From Chthoniobacterales bacterium (GTDB lineage: Bacteria; Verrucomicrobiota; Verrucomicrobiia; Chthoniobacterales; UBA10450), in contig JACDGS010000033.1 in NCBI GenBank assembly GCA_013821455.1, forward strand, positions 1 to 48,392: a DNA stretch of 48,392 nt. The letters run 5' to 3'. The translations under genes and the position numbers were made by a program. This document shows, one piece after another, positions 41,201 to 48,392 of this stretch. A model generated the notes under the pieces. It worked only from the letters and a program-made list of their open reading frames with translations, searched no databases and was not told the origin of the DNA. The stretch's first letter is position 1. Each line of letters starts with the position of its first letter.

Positions 41201-44047
41201 CGCACCTACGTTTCCGTCCTGGCGAAAAAGGACAACGGCAACTACGCCTACGAGTCCGTGCTGAAGGAACGGCCGGTGAAAACGGATTCGGTCAGCATCG
41301 CCGCGAGCGGATTTTCCTACGCACTCCCCACAAGCGCGCCGGGAAATTTCGTCCTCGAAATCAAAGACGACAGCGGCCGCCTTTGGAATCGGCTTTCCTT
41401 CTCGGTGGTCGGCCTCGGCGAAGTCTCGCGCTCGCTCGCGAAAAATTCCGAGCTCGAAGTGAAGCTCGCGAAATCGAGCTACAACGCCGGCGACGAAATC
41501 GAGATCGCCGTCACGGCGCCCTACACCGGCAGCGGCCTGATCACGATCGAGAGCGACAAGGTTTACGCGCACCAATGGTTCACCAGCAACACCACGAGCA
41601 GCCTGCAACACATCCGCGTGCCCGAAGGGTTCGACGGGACGGGCTACGTCAATGTCTCTTTCGTCCGTGCGCTCGATTCGAAGGAAGTTTTCACGAGCCC
41701 GCTCAGCTACGCCGTCGTCCCGCTGACCGTGAATAAGGAAAAGCGCCGGCTGCAAATCAGCCTAACGAGTAAAGGACTTGCGCGTCCGGGCGAACCGCTG
41801 AAGATCGTTTACAAAACCGATCGGCCGTCGAAGATTGTGATCTTCGCGGTCGATAAGGGCATCCTTCAGGTGACCGACTTCAAGACGCCCGATCCGCTGG
41901 AATATTTCTTCCGCAAGAGCGCGCTTAGCGTCGAAACCTCGCAGATCGTCGATCTCATCCTGCCGGAATTTTCCATCCTGCGCGCCGCGAGTGCAGCCGG
42001 TGGCGACGGCGATGCGGAGATGCGTTTGAATCCTTTCAAGCGCGTCACCGACAAGCCAGTCGTCTTCTGGTCCGGCATCGTCGATGCCGATAGCACAGAG
42101 CACGAAGTCACTTACGAGGTGCCCGATTATTTCGACGGCGCGCTCCAAATCATGGCGGTCGCTTTTGCCGGCGACGCGACGGGCGCGGCGGAAAAGGAAG
42201 CGACTATCCGCGGACCGTTCGTGATCACACCCAGCGTCCCCACGATGGTCGCGCCTAACGATCAATTCGAAGTCGGCGTGACCGTCGCCAACAACGTCAC
42301 CGGCTCCAGCGAGAACGCCGAGATCGCGCTCACGGTCGAGTCTTCGGCGCAGTTGGAAATCGTAAAAGCGCCGCCGATGCCGCTCCGCATTTCCGAAGGC
42401 CGCGAAGACACCGTCACGTTTTCCGTGCGCGCGAAGAACGAATTAGGAGCCGCCAGTCTGGCCTTTCACGCGATCGCATCCGGCAACGCCACCACGCGGC
42501 GCGCCACGTTGAGCGTCCGCCCCGCCGTTCCGTTCATGACTCAGGTGCGCAGCGGGAATTTTGCCGGCGGTAGCAAGCAAGTTCCGATCGATCGCCAGAT
42601 GCATACGGAATTTCGCCAGCTCAGCGCGACGGTTTCCGCGTTGCCGCTCGGCCTGGCGCGCGGGCTCGATTTCTACCTCAAGAATTTCCCGCACGGCTGC
42701 ACCGAACAAATCACCAGCGCCGCATTCGTTAGGCTGCTCCTCGCCGGTGAAGCCGACTTCGGTCTCACCCACGCGGAAATCGAGGACCAGTTAGAAAATG
42801 AATTCGCCATGCTCCGCCGTCGCCAAAACGATCAAGGCGCCTTTGGCTATTGGACCGCGGAAACAAGCCCCGAAAGCGATTTCGTTTCCGTCTATGCCAC
42901 GCACTTTTTGAGCGAAGCCAAAGCCGCCGGTTTCGCGCCGCCGCCGGATATTTTGCAAAGCGCGCTCCGCAATTTGCAGACCATGGTCGCGCGCCAGCCG
43001 CGCGATCTCGCCGATGCGCGCACCATCGCCTACGCCATCTACGTCCTGACGCGCGAAGGCTTCATTACCACGAACTACATCCTCAACCTGCGCGACTATC
43101 TCGATAAGCAATTCGAGAAACAATGGCCGCAGGATCTGACCGGTGTGTATCTGGCCGGGGCGTGGTCGCTCTTGAAGAAGGACGACGAAGCCAATCGCCT
43201 CATCGCCGCCTATCGCATCGGCCAGCACGACGCGAGCGAGCGGACCGATTTCTATCAACCGTTAGGCGCGGACGCGCAGTATCTCGCCCTCGTTGCGCGG
43301 CACTTTCCCGCGCGCCTAACGAGTATAAGTGTCCGGGATTTCCAGGCGATTACGCGGCCAATCGGCGCGGGCGATTTCAACACCCTCTCTGCCGCTTACG
43401 CCGTGTGGGCGTTGAAGAGCTACTCGCAAAGTATGAGCGGACATCTGCCCGAAACCTCGATCGCCGAAATTTCGCGCGATAAACATGAAACGCCGGTGAG
43501 CACCACAGGCACTTCCGTGAAGAGCGCCACCTTCTCGCCCGACGCCGCGGCGCTGCAATTCGCCACCAAAGGTCCGTCGGCAGCCATGGGAATTTTCTAC
43601 CAGGTGATCGAAGCCGGGTTTGATCGCGAGCTGCCGCGAAACGCCCTAACGAACGGACTCGAAGTCTATCGCGAGCTGGTCGATGCCAAAGGAACGCGTC
43701 TCGAGCAAGTAACACTGGGCGAGCCCGTCACAGTGAAGCTGAGCGTCCGCAGCCTAACGAGTGACAGCTTTACCAACGTTGCGATCATCGATCTATTGCC
43801 GGGCGGCTTCGAAATCCTGCGCGACACCGCGCGCAACGGGAATCATTGCGACTATGTCGATCTGCGCGAAGATCGCGCGCTCTTCTACAGCCTGATCACA
43901 CCGCGCGTCACCACTATCACTTATCAGATCAAGCCGACGAATCGCGGCGAGTTCATAGTCCCGCCACCGTATGCGGAATCGATGTACGAGCGCGGCGTGA
44001 ACGGCCGAGGCGTAGCCGGGAAAATCACCGTGGTGGACGCGAAATGA
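38258..44047 (+). CDS. Bacterial alpha-2-macroglobulin (YfhM-like), thioester type
   Basis: A protease-trapping protein of 1929 residues, likely anchored in the inner membrane by an N-terminal helix (SFLLLLLLLLLISGGWFGW) instead of the lipobox of E. coli YfhM. It has successive macroglobulin beta domains, an acidic low-complexity stretch (about 355-395), the family segment GVYRPGDEVHIGCIVKQR, and the thioester motif GCTEQ at about residue 1480. A helical thioester domain and a C-terminal receptor-like domain follow. It overlaps the pbpC start by ATGA, matching the known yfhM-pbpC pairing: PBP1C repairs the wall while A2M blocks proteases. About 11 dispersed-motif words lie within. Confidence 0.94.
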   Translation: MLKRFLAALFGNFIWTAPPWLTRTVHATRRHRARSFLLLLLLLLLISGGWFGWKWYERQPKPVRITAIADPIPVTRLEKELKPAPLTIRFSGSVAKLEQVGKVVNSGVHLEPSAEGKWSWTSDSALTFKPKRDWPADQKYRVTFEKTFFPHHIHLERDNVELTTPSFTGTIKEIEFYQDPKTPAIRQVVATLEFSHSVDRADLEKHVALAMIGGSDVFASKSGPRFTATYGLHDRLAYIRSIPLTLPEHEDFMKLTLSRGLTTTQGGAQTVDDNEKKVSVPDIYSFFKIESASGSVVRTSDGDPEQVLIIDTTAAAKSEEIRKALHVYLLPKRAAAETEEAADSPNESAENNNDSAENDGDTEEEKSESTPTPTPSSWQSAREVDDDVLKNSRPVEITVIPSEHEQSQVHAFKFSVPEEGSLYVRIDKGVKAVGDFPLQNDYDAIVAVPDLPREIAIEGKGGILALSGERKLSIKSRGLGQIEYEIARVASNQINHLVTQTNGGFENPEFVGEFDEENISRIAVEHQPINLTNKFQANFSAFDFSSHLQLPNDGGTERGLFFVSAREWDPVKKKAVPNPSDRRFILVTDLGILVKKNADKSSDVFVMSLKTGAPLGNVAVQILGKNGVALTSGTTSPDGRVNFLSLGDPEREKRPVAFVARLGNDVSFMPYARSDRALDFSRFDIDGVENISPDQLEAFVFTERGVYRPGDEVHIGCIVKQRSWQGKLEGMPVEVEVFDARDARAQVRQLRLPAKGFAELNFQTANESPTGAYRVEVYLVRNGKRDALLGNGEFHVEEFLPDRMKIESHLSKEPAHGWIDPKDVQAFVTLRNLYGTPASARRVASKLELSPANFSFSEFKDYSFHDPLRDDQKEHTTQTVDLGDLTTNDEGKVTVPLNLERFADATYEMNFSTEGFEADGGRSVHAYNSLLVSALPRVIGYKPDAPLDYLQKNSAHTIDFIAVDRGLNKVATENLKFDLIERTYVSVLAKKDNGNYAYESVLKERPVKTDSVSIAASGFSYALPTSAPGNFVLEIKDDSGRLWNRLSFSVVGLGEVSRSLAKNSELEVKLAKSSYNAGDEIEIAVTAPYTGSGLITIESDKVYAHQWFTSNTTSSLQHIRVPEGFDGTGYVNVSFVRALDSKEVFTSPLSYAVVPLTVNKEKRRLQISLTSKGLARPGEPLKIVYKTDRPSKIVIFAVDKGILQVTDFKTPDPLEYFFRKSALSVETSQIVDLILPEFSILRAASAAGGDGDAEMRLNPFKRVTDKPVVFWSGIVDADSTEHEVTYEVPDYFDGALQIMAVAFAGDATGAAEKEATIRGPFVITPSVPTMVAPNDQFEVGVTVANNVTGSSENAEIALTVESSAQLEIVKAPPMPLRISEGREDTVTFSVRAKNELGAASLAFHAIASGNATTRRATLSVRPAVPFMTQVRSGNFAGGSKQVPIDRQMHTEFRQLSATVSALPLGLARGLDFYLKNFPHGCTEQITSAAFVRLLLAGEADFGLTHAEIEDQLENEFAMLRRRQNDQGAFGYWTAETSPESDFVSVYATHFLSEAKAAGFAPPPDILQSALRNLQTMVARQPRDLADARTIAYAIYVLTREGFITTNYILNLRDYLDKQFEKQWPQDLTGVYLAGAWSLLKKDDEANRLIAAYRIGQHDASERTDFYQPLGADAQYLALVARHFPARLTSISVRDFQAITRPIGAGDFNTLSAAYAVWALKSYSQSMSGHLPETSIAEISRDKHETPVSTTGTSVKSATFSPDAAALQFATKGPSAAMGIFYQVIEAGFDRELPRNALTNGLEVYRELVDAKGTRLEQVTLGEPVTVKLSVRSLTSDSFTNVAIIDLLPGGFEILRDTARNGNHCDYVDLREDRALFYSLITPRVTTITYQIKPTNRGEFIVPPPYAESMYERGVNGRGVAGKITVVDAK
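41760..41778 (-). repeat. Extended motif copy in A2M gene
   Basis: The reverse complement of AGTCCTTTACTCGTTAGGC, identical over 19 bases to the copies at 19228 and 20428. Here it is translated SLTSKGL in a macroglobulin domain. Confidence 0.8.
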
Positions 44048-46512
44048 GCGCGGCGAACTCTAGTTCTGGGGAGCACGGGCTGTCAGCCCGTTGGTCGGCG
44101 GAGTCTCCGCCGACGAACTTTTGCCGGGCGAAGGTCTCTCGATTGCTTTGGCGCGAAGGAAAAGGCCGCGATGGGAGGCTCCCATCGCCAACGGGCTGGC
44201 AGCCCGTGCTCCCCAAACGAAGAGTCTTTCTCGCGGCGCTTTTGCTAGTCATCGTCCTTTGCTCGTTAGGCTGGCTCTGTCTCCCCAAACCGCCCCTCAT
44301 GGACAACGTCAGCTTCTCCCACCGCGTCTTCGATCGCGACGGCCACCCGCTGCGAATGACTCTCAGTCGAGACGACAAGTATCGCGTCTTCACTCCGCTC
44401 GATCACATCTCCCCGCAGCTCGTCCAAGCCACCATCCTGCACGAAGATCGCTTCTTCGCCGACCACCCCGGCGTAAACCCGATCGCGGTCGCGCGTGCGG
44501 CCTGGTATTTCGCGCGCGGCGAAAAGCGCGGCGGCGCTTCCACCATCACGATGCAATTGGCGCGCCTAACGACGCACCTGCGCACCCGTACTCTCCGCGG
44601 CAAGTGCGCGCAAATGCTGCGCGCGCTGGAGTTCGAGCGTCATTATTCGAAGTCCCAACTCCTCGAAGCCTATCTGAATCTCGCGCCCTACGGTCGCAAC
44701 ATCGAAGGCGTCGGCGCCGCCAGCCAAATCTACTTCGGCAAGGAACCGGCCCAGCTCACGCTCCACGAAGCGATCGCGCTGAGCTTGATTCCACAAAGTC
44801 CTTCGCGCCGCGCCCTGCGCGCGACTAACCAACCCACAGCCAGGGTCGAAGCGCGCGACCACCTTTACGAACGCCTAACGAGTAAAGGAGACGCGCTCGA
44901 CAGGGCATTCGTCGCGAGCGCGCGGGAAAAGCCACAGCTGCTCGCGCCTCATTTCACGACGCAAGTCTTAGGCGAGACGAACGAGCGCGAAATTCACACC
45001 ACACTCGATCTCGCTCTGCAGCGTCTCGTCGAGCACCGCGTCGCCGATTACGTCGCGGAGAATCGCGGCCGCGGAATCCACAATGCGGCAGCCATGCTGA
45101 TCGACTCGCGGAGCATGGAAGTGCTCGCGCAGGTCGGCTCCGCGAACTTCTCCGACGCTGCGATCAACGGTCAGGTCGATGGCACGCGCAGTCCCCGCTC
45201 GCCGGGCTCGACGCTCAAGCCGTTCATCTACGCACTCGCGCTTGACCAGGGGCTGATTCATCCCCTCACGATGCTGAAGGACGCGCCGCGCAGCTTCGGC
45301 GCCTTCGATCCAGAGAATTTCGATCGCGAATTTGTTGGTCCCATCAAAGCAACCGACGCACTCGCGCGCAGCCGCAACATTCCCGCGGTCACTCTTGCCT
45401 CGGAGCTGCGAGGGCCAACGCTCTACGGATTCCTGCGACGAGCAGGCGTGCAGTTGCCGCAGGATGAAAAATTCTACGGACTCGCCCTCCCGCTCGGTGG
45501 TGCAGAGATCACGATGGAGGATCTCGTTAGGCTGTATGCGATGCTGGCGCATGGCGGAGAGCTGAGGCCGTTGCGGCGCACTGGGAACGGCGGTTTAAAA
45601 CCGCCGCTCCGGGTCGTTACCCCCGAGTCAGCTTTCCTCACTCTGGAAATGCTCGGCCAAATCCCGCGACCAGGCATGAGCGCGTCTGCGCCTAACGATC
45701 CCATCTTCTGGAAAACCGGCACCTCCCAAGGATTCCACGATGCCTGGTCGGTCGCAGTCTTCGATCATTACGTGCTCGCCGTCTGGGTCGGAAATTTTAA
45801 CGGAAAAAGCAATCCCGCTTTTGTCGGGCGCAGTTGCGCCGCGCCATTGCTCTTCCAAGTCGTGGACGCGATGCATGCGACCGGTCGCGCGCGCGCCACT
45901 CCACACCAACCGCCGCCGAACGCGAATCTGCGGCGCGTGGAATTCTGCGCGGTCTCCGGAGAACTGCCGACCGCGGCTTGCACCCATCGCGTCACCGGAT
46001 GGTTCATCCCGGGCGTATCGCCGATTAGTCAGTGCGACATTCACCGCGAGATCCTGACCGATGATCTTACCGGCTTGCGCGTGAATGCCGACGACGGCAC
46101 GCGCAAGGTCCATCGCGAGGTTTACGAATTCTGGCCCTCGGAGTTACTCGCGCTTTTCGAGCAGGCCGGACTGCCGCGCCGCACGCCGCCGCCGTTTCTG
46201 CCCGGAGACGCCGTTGAGTCACTCGCCCGCCGCGGCCGGCCGCCGCATATCGTCTCGCCCAAGAACAACGTCCTTTACTCGTTAGGCGACGGCGCCGCCG
46301 GGCGCGCGCTCAGCCTGCGAGCCGAGACCGAGCCGGATGTGCAGCGCCTCTATTGGTTTGCCGGCCGCACTTTTCTCGGTACGAGCCAGCGCGACACGCC
46401 ACTTTCCTGGAAGCCGGATCCCGGGAGTTACAAGGTCATCGCGCTCGACGATCACGGCCGCTCCGATACTTGCGCCGTGACTTTTGCGGCCGCGGAGTCG
46501 AGTGCGCGCTAG
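44044..46512 (+). CDS. pbpC: Penicillin-binding protein 1C
   Basis: Bifunctional peptidoglycan synthase of 822 residues. It has an N-terminal membrane helix (FLAALLLVIVLCSLGWL, about 61-77), a GT51 glycosyltransferase domain (LHEDRFFADHPGVNP; GGASTITMQLARL), a transpeptidase with SPGSTLKPF, SRN (ARSRNIPAV) and KTGTSQGFHDAW, then the BiPBP_C domain at the C terminus (YSLGDGAAGRALSLRAETEPD). The start ATG overlaps the A2M stop. Cytoplasmic residues about 9-58 are encoded by a large palindromic element (44067-44215), and a second short palindrome encodes NGGLKPPL before the KTG motif. A longer frame beginning at 43846 lies within A2M and is rejected. Confidence 0.94.
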   Translation: MSAANSSSGEHGLSARWSAESPPTNFCRAKVSRLLWREGKGRDGRLPSPTGWQPVLPKRRVFLAALLLVIVLCSLGWLCLPKPPLMDNVSFSHRVFDRDGHPLRMTLSRDDKYRVFTPLDHISPQLVQATILHEDRFFADHPGVNPIAVARAAWYFARGEKRGGASTITMQLARLTTHLRTRTLRGKCAQMLRALEFERHYSKSQLLEAYLNLAPYGRNIEGVGAASQIYFGKEPAQLTLHEAIALSLIPQSPSRRALRATNQPTARVEARDHLYERLTSKGDALDRAFVASAREKPQLLAPHFTTQVLGETNEREIHTTLDLALQRLVEHRVADYVAENRGRGIHNAAAMLIDSRSMEVLAQVGSANFSDAAINGQVDGTRSPRSPGSTLKPFIYALALDQGLIHPLTMLKDAPRSFGAFDPENFDREFVGPIKATDALARSRNIPAVTLASELRGPTLYGFLRRAGVQLPQDEKFYGLALPLGGAEITMEDLVRLYAMLAHGGELRPLRRTGNGGLKPPLRVVTPESAFLTLEMLGQIPRPGMSASAPNDPIFWKTGTSQGFHDAWSVAVFDHYVLAVWVGNFNGKSNPAFVGRSCAAPLLFQVVDAMHATGRARATPHQPPPNANLRRVEFCAVSGELPTAACTHRVTGWFIPGVSPISQCDIHREILTDDLTGLRVNADDGTRKVHREVYEFWPSELLALFEQAGLPRRTPPPFLPGDAVESLARRGRPPHIVSPKNNVLYSLGDGAAGRALSLRAETEPDVQRLYWFAGRTFLGTSQRDTPLSWKPDPGSYKVIALDDHGRSDTCAVTFAAAESSAR
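44067..44215. repeat. Palindromic element translated at the N terminus of PbpC
   Basis: Inverted repeats of 28 bp with one mismatch (44067-44094 / 44188-44215), the outer part reading TGGGGAGCACGGGCTG. Two internal perfect hairpins are GTCGGCGGA-GTC-TCCGCCGAC and GCGATGGGA-GGC-TCCCATCGC. The outer TGGGGAGC matches the family B terminus; the rest differs, so it is a relative or a separate family. Confidence 0.88.
44254..44271 (+). repeat. Extended motif copy in pbpC with one substitution
   Basis: GTCCTTTGCTCGTTAGGC, differing from the other extended copies by A to G. It encodes part of the membrane helix (VLCSLGW). Confidence 0.65.
44873..44889 (-). repeat. Extended motif copy in pbpC
   Basis: The reverse complement of TCCTTTACTCGTTAGGC (17 bases). 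It is translated RLTSKG in the linker after the GT51 domain. Confidence 0.75.
45588..45606. repeat. Short palindrome translated in PbpC
   Basis: CGGCGGTTTAAAACCGCCG, 9-bp arms around a single base. With flanking bases it is read GNGGLKPPLR, between LRPLRR and VVTPESAFLT of the transpeptidase domain; this looks like a local addition to a surface loop. Confidence 0.7.
46270..46287 (+). repeat. Extended motif copy in pbpC C-terminal domain
   Basis: GTCCTTTACTCGTTAGGC, 18 bases identical to the other long copies. It is translated VLYSLG, that is, in a different reading frame from the SLTSKG copies. Confidence 0.8.
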
Positions 46513-46598
46513 CCTGCGCTCCGGCCTATGCAATTGGGATTGACCGTTTTATTGCGACTGCTCAACCTGAGCAGGAACAACCAACCAAAGGAATATTC

Positions 46599-47027
46599 AT
46601 GACAAAACTAATGAGTTACACAATGGCCGTCCTGCTCGCGACGATCGCCGTTTCGATGGCTGTGCCGAGCAACGACGACATGATGGCCAGGGAAAAAGCC
46701 GCCTGGCAGGCCTTCAAAGACAAGAATGCCGACGGCTTCAAAAAAGTGGTGGATCACGACATGCTCGGAGTCTATGCGGAGGGCATCGCCGACATGGCGA
46801 AAGAAATGTCCGACATGGCGAAGTGGGAGATGAAATCGTTTACCATCAGCGATTATAAGAGCCACTCCGACGAGAAGGACGTCGTCGTCGCGACCTACAC
46901 CGTCACCCTCGAGGGCACCTACGATGGGAAGGACGCCTCCGGCACCTACAACGCCGGCTCGGTCTGGAAAATGGAGAACGGCAAATGGCTGGCCATCTTC
47001 CATACGAACATCTTGCAGGCAAAATAG
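46599..47027 (+). CDS. Exported NTF2-like (DUF4440-type) protein
   Basis: A 142-residue protein with a signal peptide (LMSYTMAVLLATIAVSMA) and a single small domain of the NTF2/SnoaL fold: EKAAWQAFKDKNADGFKKVVDHDMLGVYAEG, then VVVATYTVTLEGTYDGKDASGTYNAGSVWKMENGKWLAIFHT. Such proteins are usually small ligand-binding or stress proteins of unclear function. AAAGGA lies about 9 bases upstream of the ATG. A longer frame starting inside pbpC is rejected. Confidence 0.82.
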   Translation: MTKLMSYTMAVLLATIAVSMAVPSNDDMMAREKAAWQAFKDKNADGFKKVVDHDMLGVYAEGIADMAKEMSDMAKWEMKSFTISDYKSHSDEKDVVVATYTVTLEGTYDGKDASGTYNAGSVWKMENGKWLAIFHTNILQAK

Positions 47028-47138
47028 GCAAGCGCCCCGGGTGGTGGCGCGCTCGCCTTTTCTGAGCGCGCTGCCGGCCGGGCGGGTCGCCGCGATTATC
47101 CCTGCGTTGACTTCCCCCGCGCGAACTCTATTCTGAGA

Positions 47139-47232
47139 ACGAAAGTGCGGGGGAGCCGTTTGGCTGAGAGTCCAGCGTGATGCTGGTGACCCTTTGAACC
47201 TGATGCGGGTAATGCCGACGCAGGGAGGAAAG
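47139..47232 (+). promoter_or_regulatory. TPP riboswitch (THI element)
   Basis: Contains the conserved cores GGCTGAGAG (47162-47170) and ACCCTTTGAACCTGAT (47189-47204), then GCGGGTAATGCCGACGCAGGGAGG, all in the order and spacing of the thiamine pyrophosphate aptamer. A variable P3-type hairpin (CCAGCGTGATGCTGG) lies between the cores. It precedes thiC, the expected target, and is followed by a terminator, so control is probably by transcription termination when TPP is bound. Confidence 0.95.
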
Positions 47233-47240
47233 AGTCGTTA

Positions 47241-47269
47241 GGCCATGCGTTTCCGCCATGGCCTTTTTT
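47241..47269 (+). terminator. Rho-independent terminator of the TPP riboswitch
   Basis: The stem GGCCATG (47241-47247) pairs with CATGGCC (47257-47263) over a 9-base loop, followed by TTTTTTATT. The 5' edge overlaps a GTTAGGC word (47237-47243), and a GCCTAAC word (47275-47281) follows the T-run. Confidence 0.88.
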
Positions 47270-47320
47270 ATTGTGCCTAACGAACAAAGGATGAATCAGG
47301 CCGCAACACTGCCAGGAAAA

Positions 47321-48392
<1,072 letters not shown>

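Noticed and set aside
43846-44043. Upstream extension of pbpC into A2M
   Set aside because: It overlaps the conserved A2M C terminus in another frame; ATGA coupling at 44044 is the usual arrangement.

Overview
The window is high-G+C bacterial chromosomal DNA that fits Verrucomicrobiota, probably a soil lineage near Chthoniobacterales. That placement is an inference from gene style: a repeat protein with many WA-x-x-DP-x-A-A units, a PEGA-domain kinase with a sulfatase-modifying-factor domain next to an ECF sigma factor, a SecD-SecF fusion, and many intergenic palindromes. No rRNA or other taxonomic marker is present. There is one tRNA gene (Gly-UCC) and no CRISPR array, phage or IS transposase.

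Layout. 1-9.2 kb holds DNA repair and damage tolerance: dinG, a WA-DP repeat protein, an ImuB-like protein without its palm domain, and dnaE2, with every intergenic gap filled by one palindromic repeat family. 9.2-12 kb holds an FmdB-like small protein, gnd, moaE and pgsA. 12.1-18.2 kb is a minus-strand exopolysaccharide export and polymerisation locus (O-antigen ligase/polymerase, outer-membrane barrel, Wzc-like autokinase, Wza-like export protein), followed by two exported proteins of unknown function. 20.5-26.1 kb holds tRNA-Gly, a DUF4412-type protein, maf, a DUF2127-type protein and an overlapping minus-strand operon clpX-like / cyclase-like / recR. 26.4-29.1 kb is yajC-secDF. 29.1-30.6 kb is a decayed region with a possible toxin-antitoxin pair and a TPR gene remnant. 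30.6-36 kb holds two small exported proteins, an N-acetylmuramoyl-L-alanine amidase, the kinase/FGE pair (apparently one gene split by a frameshift) and the sigma factor. 36.1-46.5 kb holds a TMTC-like membrane/TPR protein, a giant alpha-2-macroglobulin and pbpC. The window ends with an NTF2-like exported protein and a TPP riboswitch plus terminator controlling thiC, which runs off the edge.

The strongest unexplained signal is a short non-palindromic word, GTTAGGC (usually TCGTTAGGC; reverse GCCTAACGA). By hand I count about 90 exact copies, nearly balanced between strands (about 47 and 45), in coding and non-coding DNA and in all permitted reading frames. A longer form, TCCTTTACTCGTTAGGC, recurs in unrelated genes. 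Density, orientation balance and paired hairpins near gene ends resemble DNA uptake sequences, but a genome-architecture or modification motif is equally open.

The second signal is a set of palindromic (REP/BIME-like) elements that are translated in frame inside conserved proteins (DnaE2 twice, ThiC, PbpC twice), comparable in principle to Rickettsia palindromic elements. A separate family (ends GTCATCCCGAGC / GCTCGGGATGAC) sits between genes and appears to supply the dnaE2 start codon.
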